In this document: positions 7,801 through 15,710 of the stretch, one piece after another
Layout of the letters: each line of letters begins with the position of its first letter
How positions within the stretch are numbered: the stretch's first letter is position 1
Assembly (NCBI GenBank): GCA_018714645.1
Contig: DVND01000152.1
Coordinates: 1-18,376 of the forward strand
DNA: 18,376 nucleotides
Source: Candidatus Avimonoglobus intestinipullorum
GTDB taxonomy: Bacteria; Bacillota; Clostridia; UBA1381
Direction: 5' to 3'
Position numbers and translations under genes: made by a program
The notes under the pieces: model-generated
Databases searched by the model: none
Told to the model about the DNA's origin: nothing
The model's input: only the letters and a program-made list of their open reading frames with translations

Positions 7801-9652
7801 GGAAAAACTCCTTTATTGTCTTTGCAATAGATCCCGCATCCAGCCCATAAAGCCGGTCTAATTCCGCGACGGTCCCGTGGGGGATGGGGGTATCCGGGAA
7901 TGCGAAGCGCAACAGCTTCGATTGTACGCCGTGTTCTGCCAGCGCTGTTGCGACCATCGTCCCGATGCCGCCTGTGAGCACATGGTCTTCAATGGTGGCA
8001 ACAAGCGGGACGCCGTTTGTGCAATCCAGAATGGAGGCCGTGTCCAGCGGCTTAATGGTGGGCAGTTCCAGCACCGCCGCTTGGATATTCTGCGCATCCA
8101 GCAAACCGGCGGTTTCCAATGTTGTTTGCAGCATCCTGCCCGTGGTGATGAGGGCTGCATCCGATCCTTCGCGGATGCGCTTTGCTGCGCCGAACGTAAA
8201 CGAGGTATTCATTGGGTTCCCCTGTGTGTGCCCGCGGGGATAGCGGATGGCGATCGGGCCGTTGTGTTGGTTGACCGCATAGTCCAGCATTTGTTCCAAT
8301 TCCCCGAAATTTGCGGGGGAGAGGATGGACATGTTGGGCATGGCGGAAAGAAATGCGATATCGTAAATGCCGTGGTGTGTTTCGCCGTCCGCGCCGACAA
8401 CGCCGGCCCGGTCCACTGGAAATACCACATGCAGGTTTTGCAGGCATACGTCGTGCAGTGCCTGGTCAAAGGCGCGCTGCAAAAAGGAGGAATACAGCGG
8501 TACGACAGGGGTGTATCCCGCCGCTGCGAGGCCTGCCGCCAGGGTTACCGCATGCTGCTCGGCAATCCCCACGTCGAAAAACCGCTCCCGAAACCGTTTT
8601 TGAAATTCCAAAAGCCCTGTTCCCACCGGCATGGCGCCGGTGATTGCGACGATTTTACCGTTGTCTTCCGCAAGCCGCGTCAACGCGGCGCCAAAAATAT
8701 AGGAATAATCCGGTTTGCCTGCATCCGTAGGCAGGCCGGATTCAATTTCAAACTTGGAGACGCCGTGATAATTCTGCGGGTTTGTCTCCGCCGGGAGATA
8801 CCCCTTGCCCTTTTTGGTCAGAACGTGGATCAAGACGGATTTTTTGGATGTCCGCGCAATTTGCAGGACGGAAATCAGCTTGTGCAGATCATGCCCGTCA
8901 ATGGGGCCCAAATAATCGAAGCCCAAATCTTCGAAAAGAGTGGTGGGCAGTACCAGATTGCGCATGATCCGTTTTGTGTTTCTAATCAGGCGCACCAGCG
9001 TTTTGCCGCCCGCCGGCAGCTTATACAGCGCATGCTCCACCACGCGCTTGGATTTGAAATAGCCTGGCTTGGCGCGCAGGTTGCGCAGATGCTTGGAAAT
9101 CGCGCCCACGTTGCGGGAGATGGACATGGCGTTATCATTCAGAATGAGGATCAGCTTTGTTTTGCTGCGGCCCGCGTCGTTCAAGGCCTCGTACAGCATC
9201 CCGCCCGTCAGTGCGCCGTCCCCGAAAATGGGGATCACGTCGTAATGGGCGCCGTCTAAATCCCGTGCCCGGGCAATCCCCAACGCGGCGGAGACGGAGG
9301 TGGAACTGTGCCCGGTATTAAAGATGTCGTAGGGGCTTTCAGCGGTTTTCGGAAAGCCGCTCAGGCCGCCGAATTGCCGGAGCGTGTGGAATTGTTCCTT
9401 GCGCCCCGTCAGGATTTTATGGACATAGGATTGATGCCCCACGTCCCAGAGGAGCTTGTCAGACGGCGCATTGAACACATAGTGGAGCGCCAGCGTCAGC
9501 TCGACGACTCCCAGGTTCGACGCCAGATGCCCCCCGGTCTTTGAGAGGTTGTTAATCAAAAATACGCGCAGCTCCGCTGCCAGCGTCTGCAATTCTTCCT
9601 CAGACAGGTTTTTTAAATCCTGCGGCGCGTTGATTGTATCTAAAATTGACAT
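7790..9652 (-). CDS. dxs: 1-deoxy-D-xylulose-5-phosphate synthase
   Basis: Thiamine-diphosphate enzyme that condenses pyruvate and glyceraldehyde-3-phosphate into DXP, the first step of the MEP isoprenoid pathway and a source of thiamine and pyridoxal precursors. The 620-residue length is standard. Visible motifs are GGHLASNLGVVELT (40-53), WDVGHQSYVHKILTGR (69-84), the ThDP motif GDGALTGG with LNDNAMSIS (144-179), the catalytic Glu365 in VGIAEQHAVTLAAG, and DRAGVVGADGETHHG in the transketolase pyrimidine domain. The frame stays open upstream to 9739, but ATG 9652 is preferred: it has GGAAGGG seven bases upstream, starts with the usual family N-terminus (MSILDTI), and the extension resembles nothing in the family. 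The 3' end overlaps tlyA. Transcription probably starts near 9780, giving a leader of about 130 bases with no riboswitch that I recognise. Confidence 0.95.
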   Translation of the reverse strand: MSILDTINAPQDLKNLSEEELQTLAAELRVFLINNLSKTGGHLASNLGVVELTLALHYVFNAPSDKLLWDVGHQSYVHKILTGRKEQFHTLRQFGGLSGFPKTAESPYDIFNTGHSSTSVSAALGIARARDLDGAHYDVIPIFGDGALTGGMLYEALNDAGRSKTKLILILNDNAMSISRNVGAISKHLRNLRAKPGYFKSKRVVEHALYKLPAGGKTLVRLIRNTKRIMRNLVLPTTLFEDLGFDYLGPIDGHDLHKLISVLQIARTSKKSVLIHVLTKKGKGYLPAETNPQNYHGVSKFEIESGLPTDAGKPDYSYIFGAALTRLAEDNGKIVAITGAMPVGTGLLEFQKRFRERFFDVGIAEQHAVTLAAGLAAAGYTPVVPLYSSFLQRAFDQALHDVCLQNLHVVFPVDRAGVVGADGETHHGIYDIAFLSAMPNMSILSPANFGELEQMLDYAVNQHNGPIAIRYPRGHTQGNPMNTSFTFGAAKRIREGSDAALITTGRMLQTTLETAGLLDAQNIQAAVLELPTIKPLDTASILDCTNGVPLVATIEDHVLTGGIGTMVATALAEHGVQSKLLRFAFPDTPIPHGTVAELDRLYGLDAGSIAKTIKEFFHGR

Positions 9653-9786
9653 GGCATTCCCTTCCACAAAAGCGTATAACCCCGCTGTTATGCCCATCCC
9701 CATAAATAGTCCGGTTGGTTCTTCGCACATGGCGGGCATATACCCCCGCGCCGCGAGGCCAGAACGCTTTTAAGATATAATAATTT

Positions 9787-9815
9787 ATTTTATCACAAAA
9801 TGAAGCCGATGTAAA
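9787..9815 (-). promoter_or_regulatory. SigmaA-type promoter for dxs-tlyA-ispE
   Basis: On the minus strand TTTACA (9815-9810) is followed by a 17-base spacer and TAAAAT (9792-9787), with a TG two bases before the -10 (extended -10). It is well placed for the dxs unit and directly abuts the divergent deacetylase promoter. Confidence 0.7.
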
Positions 9816-9844
9816 GCATATCCGGACTGGGCAGGGCATAGAAT
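9816..9844 (+). promoter_or_regulatory. SigmaE-like sporulation promoter for the deacetylase gene
   Basis: GCATATC (9816-9822), a 14-base spacer and CATAGAAT (9837-9844) resemble the Bacillus sigmaE consensus (GHATATT, about 14 bases, CATAYAHT), with one mismatch in each box. No sigmaA-type pair with good spacing is seen for this gene. A start near 9852 would give a short leader containing the AGGG ribosome site. The assignment rests on sequence likeness only. Confidence 0.45.
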
Positions 9845-9875
9845 AAACTAAATGCTGTAAAGGGATGAACACTGT

Positions 9876-10628
9876 ATGAAATTGTATGTGATAAAAGGAA
9901 GGACGTTGTTTTTCGGTATATTGGCGGCGATTGCGGTATGCGTCTGTATCGGCGCGGGGGCGCAGGTACAGTCGGTATTCCGCGTGGGAAACCGGGAAAT
10001 TCCGATTTACTGCGTGGAGCGGGATGATAACAGGCTGGCGCTGACCTTCAACTGTGCCTGGAACGACAGCGACATTGACGCCATCTTAACCACGCTGGAC
10101 GAATACGGCGTTAAAGCCACGTTTTTTGCCGTGGGCGACTGGGCGGAAAAATATCCGGAAGCGCTTGCCAAAATTGACGCGCATGGGCATGAGATCGGGA
10201 ACCATTCGTATAACCATGCCCACTATTCTCAGATGGGCAAGGACGCAATTTTAGCGGATATCCAAAAGGCGGACGATGTGATTGAACAGGTGACCGGCAA
10301 GGATGTGACGCTGTTCCGCGCAGCGTATGGGGAGTATACCGACGACGTCGTGAAGGCCTGCGATGAAACGGGGCGCGTGTATATCCAATGGTCGGTGGAC
10401 AGCATTGATTACGGCGACGCGGCCAAGGCGGATATTGTGAACCGGGTGCTGTCCAAGGCAAAAGCGGGCGACATCGTCCTGATGCACAACGGTACAAAGA
10501 ACACGGCGGCGGCTTTGCCGGAAATTTTGGCGGAGCTGACGAAAAAATATGAGCTGTGTACGGTATCCGACCTGATTTATAAGGACAATTATGTCATCGA
10601 CGGGACGGGGAAACAAATTAAGGCATAG
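9876..10628 (+). CDS. PdaB-like polysaccharide deacetylase (NodB fold), altered catalytic Asp
   Basis: Membrane-anchored or exported carbohydrate esterase 4 family protein, likely working on cell-wall or spore glycan. An N-terminal hydrophobic segment (about 10-30) acts as signal or anchor. The NodB domain follows: LALTFNCAWND at 54-64 (motif 1), HGHEIGNHSYNHAH at 103-116 with metal ligands His110 and His114 (motif 2), RAAYGEY at 148-154 (motif 3), QWSVDSIDYGD at 171-181 (motif 4) and IVLMHNG at 200-206 with His204 (motif 5). The motif 1 Asp, normally the catalytic base, is Asn59, so activity may be reduced or absent. The 250-residue length and single-Asp TFD-x-x-W style of motif 1 resemble the sporulation protein PdaB. 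ATG 9876 is preceded by AAGGGATGA, about 11 bases away. The gene is divergent from dxs and ends in a strong bidirectional terminator. Confidence 0.82.
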   Translation: MKLYVIKGRTLFFGILAAIAVCVCIGAGAQVQSVFRVGNREIPIYCVERDDNRLALTFNCAWNDSDIDAILTTLDEYGVKATFFAVGDWAEKYPEALAKIDAHGHEIGNHSYNHAHYSQMGKDAILADIQKADDVIEQVTGKDVTLFRAAYGEYTDDVVKACDETGRVYIQWSVDSIDYGDAAKADIVNRVLSKAKAGDIVLMHNGTKNTAAALPEILAELTKKYELCTVSDLIYKDNYVIDGTGKQIKA

Positions 10629-10629
10629 C

Positions 10630-10665
10630 AAAAAGCCTGCCGCTTTCAAAGCGGCAGGCTTTTTT
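10630..10665. terminator. Bidirectional terminator between convergent genes
   Basis: A near-perfect stem (aaaaagcctgccgctt pairing with aagcggcaggcttttt) closes on a 3-4 base loop. The A run on the left and T run on the right let it work for both the deacetylase (plus) and the DUF218 gene (minus), whose stop codon touches it. Confidence 0.93.
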
Positions 10666-11267
10666 CATTGGAAAGGATGGGCGAAGATGCGGTACCATTT
10701 ATATCCGATGTAATAGAACACTTCCCGCGCCAGGAACGGCAGCTGTGTTTTCAGGCTTGTATATTTTGACGTAGGCGTGGGAGAACTATATGCGGTGATG
10801 CCCGCATCCCTTGCCAGGAGCATCGCGCGCTTCATATGCAGCGGGTCGCTGACGATGAGGGCTGTATGGAGCTGGTGCGCCTCCATGATGTTTTTGGCGT
10901 ATACCAGGTTTTCCTGGGTGATGGCGGAGGCGTCCTCCGTGTAAATATCCGCCGGCGGGACGCCCTGGGACAGGGCGTATTGTTTTGCCGCGGCGGCGTC
11001 GGACACGGTGTTGCCGGCCCCGACGCCGCCGGTGACGATCAGCTTCCCCGCATAGCCCTCCTTATATAAAGCAATGCCGTGGTTGATGCGTTCCCGGTAC
11101 ACCGGGGACACTGTACCATTGTAGGTTGCCGCGCCGAGGATGATTGCAGCGTCCACTCTGCACGTCTGGTCTTTTGCGCTAAATGTGTAAATACCGGCCG
11201 CGTTTGCAGCAATATAAAGAAGTATTAAAACCGCTGCAATCAGCGGGAACGTATATCGCTTTTTCAT
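10665..11267 (-). CDS. SanA/YdcF-like DUF218 membrane protein
   Basis: Exact function unknown; the family (YdcF, SanA, ElyC) includes envelope-maintenance proteins in Gram-negative bacteria. The 200-residue protein has one N-terminal membrane segment (about 7-27) and then the DUF218 domain on the outer face: DAAIILGAATYNGTVSPVYRERI opens it, KLIVTGGVGAGNTVSDAAAAKQYA carries the glycine-rich loop, and EDASAITQENLVYAK and LIVSDPLHMKRA are conserved family motifs. The start at ATG 11267 has GGAG nine bases upstream. A TTG start at 11297 also opens the frame but lies inside the -10 box of the gene's own promoter, so it would not be transcribed. The gene stands alone, convergent with the deacetylase and divergent from the topoisomerase unit. 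Confidence 0.83.
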   Translation of the reverse strand: MKKRYTFPLIAAVLILLYIAANAAGIYTFSAKDQTCRVDAAIILGAATYNGTVSPVYRERINHGIALYKEGYAGKLIVTGGVGAGNTVSDAAAAKQYALSQGVPPADIYTEDASAITQENLVYAKNIMEAHQLHTALIVSDPLHMKRAMLLARDAGITAYSSPTPTSKYTSLKTQLPFLAREVFYYIGYKWYRIFAHPFQ

Positions 11268-11296
11268 GTAATTCCGCTCCAAAGATTTATGCTCCA

Positions 11297-11325
11297 ACTA
11301 TAGCATGGATTTGCGATGCTGTCAA
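11297..11325 (-). promoter_or_regulatory. SigmaA promoter for the DUF218 gene
   Basis: On the minus strand TTGACA (11325-11320), a 17-base spacer and TATAGT (11302-11297), with TG just before the -10. It predicts a start near 11290, which excludes the TTG codon at 11297 as a translation start. Confidence 0.78.
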
Positions 11326-11358
11326 GAATTGCGGGGCGGGGCGGCCGGAATAAAAAAT

Positions 11359-11388
11359 TTGACAAATCACCCCAATTGATAGTATAAT
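11359..11388 (+). promoter_or_regulatory. SigmaA promoter for the topoisomerase operon
   Basis: TTGACA (11359-11364), an 18-base spacer and TATAAT (11383-11388): both boxes are perfect. The start would be near 11395, about 50 bases before the ParE-like start codon. Confidence 0.85.
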
Positions 11389-11444
11389 AGGAAAGGATAA
11401 TTTCACTTGATATACCATTTATTGTGATAGACGAGGGAGAAAGC

Positions 11445-13463
11445 ATGGCGAAAAAGAAAGAGGAATATGGGAATGACAGTATTTCCAGCCTGAAAGGGGC
11501 GGACCGGGTCCGCAAACGCCCGGCGGTTATTTTTGGGTCGGACGGCTTGGAAGGATGCTGCCATTCGTTTTTTGAAATCCTGTCAAACTCCATTGACGAA
11601 GCGCGGGAGGGGTACGGGAATGTCATCGAGGTGACGCGGTTTTTAGACGGTTCCATCGAGGTGCAGGATCACGCCCGCGGCATCCCGCTGGACTATAACG
11701 AAAACGAACAGCGGTTCAATTGGGAGCTGGTGTACTGCGAATTGTATGCGGGCGGGAAATATAATAACAACGACGGCGGCATGTATGAGTACAGCCTGGG
11801 CTTAAACGGCCTCGGCGCCTGCGCGACCCAGTATAGCTCGGAATATATGGATGTGACGGTCGTCCGGGATAAAACGAAATATACCCTGCATTTTGAAAAG
11901 GGGGAAAACATCGGCGGCCTGCATAAAGAGCCGACCCGCAGCGTGCAGACGGGGACGACGCAGAAATGGAAGCCCGACCGGGAGGTGTTCACGGACATCA
12001 ACATCCCGCTGGAATTTTATCAGGATACGCTGGAAAAGCAGGCCATGACCAATGCTGGATTAAAGTTTGTGCTGTACAATGAAACGGAAACCGGCATGGA
12101 GCTGTTCGAGTATTACTACGAGAACGGCATTGTGGATTACTTGAAAGAGGCCGTAGGGGATCAAGGCTTTACTGCAGTGGAGGTCTGGGAAACGGAACGG
12201 AAGGGCCGCGACCGGGAGGACAAGCCGATGTACCGGATGAAGATGCAGGTGGCGTTTTGCTTTTCCCAGACGGTGAGCCTGCTGGAGTATTACCACAATT
12301 CCAGCTGGCTGGAGCATGGCGGCTCGCCGGACAAGGCGGTGAAAAACGCATTTGTGTACGCCATCGACCGGTATTTGAAGAGCAGCGGGAAATATAACAA
12401 AAATGAATCCAAAATTACGTTTAACGATGTGGCGGACTGTTTGGCGCTGGTAATCAATTCCTTTTCCACCCAGACCAGCTACGAAAACCAGACCAAAAAG
12501 GCCATCAACAATAAATTCATCCAGGAGGCGATGACGGAATTCCTGCGCCATCAACTGGAAGTGTATTTCATCGAGAATAAGGCGGACGCGGAGAAGATCT
12601 CCAACCAGGTGCTGGTGAATAAGCGGTCGCGGGAGAACGCGGAAAAAATCCGCATCGATGTGAAAAAGAAGCTCACCGGTTCTATGGACGTCACCAACCG
12701 GGTGGAAAAATTTGTGGATTGCCGCAGCAAAGACGTTTCCCAGCGGGAAATCTATATCGTGGAGGGGGATTCGGCGCTGGGGTCGTGCAAGCTGGCGCGG
12801 GATGCATCGTTCCAGGCGATCATGCCCATCCGCGGGAAGATTTTGAACTGCCTGAAAGCGGATTACGCCAAGATTTTCAAAAGCGACATCATTCTGGATT
12901 TGGTACGGGTGCTGGGCTGCGGCATTGAAATCAAGTCCAAGCACAACAAGGGCTTTGACACCTTCGATTTGGACAACCTGCGCTGGAGCAAGGTCATCAT
13001 CTGCACCGATGCGGATGTGGACGGGTTCCAGATCCGCACGCTGGTGCTGACGATGATTTACCGCCTGATGCCCACGCTGATCGAGGCGGGGAAGGTGTAT
13101 ATCGCGGAATCGCCGCTGTATGAAATCAGCATCATCAAGACCAAGCGCAAGGGCGAGAAATTTTTTGCATACACCGACCGGGAAAAAGAGGAGATTTTGC
13201 AGCGTTTGATAGCGGAGGGGCTGTCCAAGGAAAAGGACGAGTATGAAATCAAGCGGAGCAAGGGGCTGGGCGAAAACCAGCCGGATATGATGAGCTTGAC
13301 CACCATGCATCCGGCCACAAGGCGGCTCATCCGCGTGACGCCGGAGAACGTGGAGCGGACGGCGGCGATGTTTGACATCCTGTTGGGGGATAACATCCAA
13401 AGCCGGAAGGATTATATTGCCCAGTATGGAAACCTGTATATGGAACTGCTGGACTTAAGCTAG
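11445..13463 (+). CDS. Divergent type IIA DNA topoisomerase subunit B (ParE/GyrB-like)
   Basis: ATPase and TOPRIM subunit of a type IIA topoisomerase, expected to pair with the next gene product to pass DNA strands. Length 672 residues. The GHKL ATPase region has Glu44 and Asn48 in FFEILSNSIDEA and Asp75 in QDHARGIPLD (usual form DNGRGIPVD). The lid loop is SLGLNGLGA (117-125; usual SGGLHGVGA), and the QTK loop is at 349-351. The TOPRIM domain has EGDSA at 440-444, RGKILN at 463-468 and the metal site DADVDG at 522-527, followed by FQI rather than the usual SHI. KGLGE is at 606-610. These changes mark a separate, clostridial-type paralog rather than housekeeping GyrB. ATG 11445 has GAGGGAG about five bases upstream; a GTG at 11424 is in frame but lacks a site. 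The gene opens a four-gene unit. Confidence 0.88.
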   Translation: MAKKKEEYGNDSISSLKGADRVRKRPAVIFGSDGLEGCCHSFFEILSNSIDEAREGYGNVIEVTRFLDGSIEVQDHARGIPLDYNENEQRFNWELVYCELYAGGKYNNNDGGMYEYSLGLNGLGACATQYSSEYMDVTVVRDKTKYTLHFEKGENIGGLHKEPTRSVQTGTTQKWKPDREVFTDINIPLEFYQDTLEKQAMTNAGLKFVLYNETETGMELFEYYYENGIVDYLKEAVGDQGFTAVEVWETERKGRDREDKPMYRMKMQVAFCFSQTVSLLEYYHNSSWLEHGGSPDKAVKNAFVYAIDRYLKSSGKYNKNESKITFNDVADCLALVINSFSTQTSYENQTKKAINNKFIQEAMTEFLRHQLEVYFIENKADAEKISNQVLVNKRSRENAEKIRIDVKKKLTGSMDVTNRVEKFVDCRSKDVSQREIYIVEGDSALGSCKLARDASFQAIMPIRGKILNCLKADYAKIFKSDIILDLVRVLGCGIEIKSKHNKGFDTFDLDNLRWSKVIICTDADVDGFQIRTLVLTMIYRLMPTLIEAGKVYIAESPLYEISIIKTKRKGEKFFAYTDREKEEILQRLIAEGLSKEKDEYEIKRSKGLGENQPDMMSLTTMHPATRRLIRVTPENVERTAAMFDILLGDNIQSRKDYIAQYGNLYMELLDLS

Positions 13464-13473
13464 GAGACAGAAC

Positions 13474-15699
13474 ATGGCGAAAAAGAAACAAGAACCGCAA
13501 CCCTATATCCCGGCTGCCATTGCGGAGCAGCCGATCACAGAAACGCTGGAAAAAAACTATATGCCCTATGCCATGAGCGTCATCGTGTCGCGGGCGATTC
13601 CGGAAATTGACGGCTTAAAGCCGGCGCACCGGAAGCTGTTGTACACCATGTACAAGATGGGGCTTTTGGGCGGGAAGCTGACGAAATCGGCCAATGTGGT
13701 GGGGCAGACCATGAAGCTCAACCCCCACGGGGATATGGCGATTTATGAGACGCTGGTGCGCCTGACGCAGGGGAATGAGGCGCTTTTGCATCCGCTGGTG
13801 GAGTCCCAGGGGAACTTCGGCAAACAGTATTCGCGGGATATGGCGTTTGCCGCGTCGCGGTACACGGAAGTGCGCCTGGCCCCCATCTGCCAGGAATTTT
13901 TCGGCGATATCCATAAAAATACCGTCCCGTTTGTGGATAACTACGATGGGGAAATGCAGGAGCCGACGCTCTTGCCGGTGGCATTCCCGAACATTTTGGT
14001 GAATCCGAACCAGGGGATTGCCGTGGGCATGGCCAGCAACATCTGCTCGTTTAACCTGCGGGAGGTCTGCGCGGCGACGGCGGCGTACATCGAAAACGAG
14101 GATGCGGATTTGCTGAAATACATGCCCGCGCCGGACTTTTCCATGGGCGCGGCGCTGGTGTATTCCAAGGAGCAGATGCGGGAAATCTATGAGACGGGCC
14201 GGGGCAGCTTCAAGCTGCGGGCAAAATACACCTATGACAAAAAGAACAACTGTGTGGAGATTACGGAAATTCCCTACACAACCACCAGCGAGGCGATTAT
14301 CGGCAAAATCATGGAGCTGATCAAGGCCAATAAGCTGAAAGAACTTTCAGACGCCCGGGATGAAACGGGGCTGGACGGTTTTAAAATCACCATCGATTTG
14401 AAGCGCGGCACGGATCCGGATGCGCTGATGCTCAAGCTGTTTAAAATGACCCCGCTGGAGGATAGCTTTAGCTGTAACTTCAACGTGCTGGTGAAAAACA
14501 CGCCGATGGTGCTGGGCGTGAAAGGGATTTTATCCGAATGGATTAAATTCCGTATGGAGTGCATCAAAAACGGCGTGCGGTATGATATCGACCGCAAGAG
14601 CGAAAAGCTGCATCTGCTGACGGGTCTGAAAAAGATCCTTTTGGACATCGATAAGGCCATCAGCATCATCCGCCATACGGAGCGGGAGGAGGATGTTGTC
14701 CCCAATTTGATGCAGGGCTTCGAGCTGGACAAGGTGCAGGCGGAATACGTGGCGGAAATCAGGCTGCGGAATTTGAACAAGGAATATATTGTAAACCGCA
14801 CATCGGAAATTGAGAAGCTGGTGGAGGAGATTGACGCGCTCCAAAAGCTCCTGGGGAGCGATAAAAAGGTCAAAAACCTGATTGTGAAGCAATTGGAGGC
14901 CATTGCGAAAAAGTATGGGCAGGAGCGCAAAACAACGCTGGTGGACGACGGCGCGGTGGAGGAATATAAAGAGGAGCAGCACATCGAGGATTATCCCCTG
15001 ACGCTGTTTGTGACGCGGGAGGGGTATATCAAGAAGGTATCCGCCGCGTCGCTGCGGATGACCACGTCGGAGCATAAGCTCAAAGAGGACGATGTGATCA
15101 CGCAGGAGCTGGAAACCATGAATAAAAGCGATTTGCTGTTCTTTTCCAATAAGTGCGTGGTGTATAAAATGAAAACCTATGATTTGCCGGACACGAAGGT
15201 CAGCAACATGGGCGAATACCTGCCCAGCTTGCTGGGGCTGGAGGAAGGCGAACGGATCCTGTACACCGTTGTGACGGCGGACTACAGCGGGATGCTGCTG
15301 TTTTCGTTTGTAAACGGGAAGATGGCGAAGGTGGGGCTTTCCAATTACGAAACCAAGACCAACCGGAAAAAGCTGGTGGGCGCGTATTCGGACAAGGCCG
15401 CGCTTTGCGATATCAAATTCCTGCCGGAGGACCGGGAGGTGGCCGCTTTTGCGGACAACAATAAGGTGTTGGTTTTGAACACCGACAAGGTGCCCTTGAA
15501 AACCACAAAGTCCACCCAGGGCGTGCAGGTGATGCGGCTGACCAAAAAGGGCGCCAAGATGTGCCGGGTGGTATTTGCTGCGGACAGCGGCATCGAAAAT
15601 TTGAAACACTATACCACGAAAAATATCCCGGCGGCGGGGAGCTTTTTGAAAAAGGAAGATACGCCTGACCGCCAATTATCATTATTTGAGAATGAATAA
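13474..15699 (+). CDS. Divergent type IIA DNA topoisomerase subunit A (ParC/GyrA-like)
   Basis: DNA-cleaving subunit of the pair. Length 741 residues. The winged-helix entry reads VSRAIPEIDGLKPAHRKLLY, one residue shorter than the usual PDVRDGLKP. The catalytic Tyr130 is in AASRYTEVRL, and IAVGMASNICSFN (182-194) matches the usual IAVGMATNIPPHN. A coiled-coil gate segment lies near 430-490, then a beta-propeller-like C-terminal region from about 500. I find no GyrA box (QRRGGKG) there, which argues for a decatenating, ParC-type enzyme instead of a gyrase. The quinolone-determining region reads NPHGDMAIYE, with Met88 where E. coli GyrA has Ser83 and Glu92 where it has Asp87. The start has AGGAG with a 7-base spacer, 10 bases after the B subunit stop. 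Both subunits start with MAKKK. Confidence 0.88.
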   Translation: MAKKKQEPQPYIPAAIAEQPITETLEKNYMPYAMSVIVSRAIPEIDGLKPAHRKLLYTMYKMGLLGGKLTKSANVVGQTMKLNPHGDMAIYETLVRLTQGNEALLHPLVESQGNFGKQYSRDMAFAASRYTEVRLAPICQEFFGDIHKNTVPFVDNYDGEMQEPTLLPVAFPNILVNPNQGIAVGMASNICSFNLREVCAATAAYIENEDADLLKYMPAPDFSMGAALVYSKEQMREIYETGRGSFKLRAKYTYDKKNNCVEITEIPYTTTSEAIIGKIMELIKANKLKELSDARDETGLDGFKITIDLKRGTDPDALMLKLFKMTPLEDSFSCNFNVLVKNTPMVLGVKGILSEWIKFRMECIKNGVRYDIDRKSEKLHLLTGLKKILLDIDKAISIIRHTEREEDVVPNLMQGFELDKVQAEYVAEIRLRNLNKEYIVNRTSEIEKLVEEIDALQKLLGSDKKVKNLIVKQLEAIAKKYGQERKTTLVDDGAVEEYKEEQHIEDYPLTLFVTREGYIKKVSAASLRMTTSEHKLKEDDVITQELETMNKSDLLFFSNKCVVYKMKTYDLPDTKVSNMGEYLPSLLGLEEGERILYTVVTADYSGMLLFSFVNGKMAKVGLSNYETKTNRKKLVGAYSDKAALCDIKFLPEDREVAAFADNNKVLVLNTDKVPLKTTKSTQGVQVMRLTKKGAKMCRVVFAADSGIENLKHYTTKNIPAAGSFLKKEDTPDRQLSLFENE

Positions 15700-15710
15700 G
15701 GGGGATGGAG

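Noticed and set aside
7877..9259. Long open frame of 460 codons on the plus strand, antisense to dxs
   Set aside because: It mirrors dxs, has the low-complexity composition of a GC-rich antisense frame, lacks a ribosome site and resembles no protein family.
9653..9739. N-terminal extension of dxs to an ATG at 9739
   Set aside because: The extension matches nothing in the Dxs family, and the GGAAGGG site fits ATG 9652.
12060..13400. 446-codon open frame antisense to the topoisomerase B gene
   Set aside because: The sense strand is a clear type IIA topoisomerase with catalytic motifs throughout; the antisense product is His- and Arg-rich with no domain.
14530..15675. 381-codon open frame antisense to the topoisomerase A gene
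   Set aside because: A shadow of codon bias in the real gene, with no ribosome site or recognisable motif.
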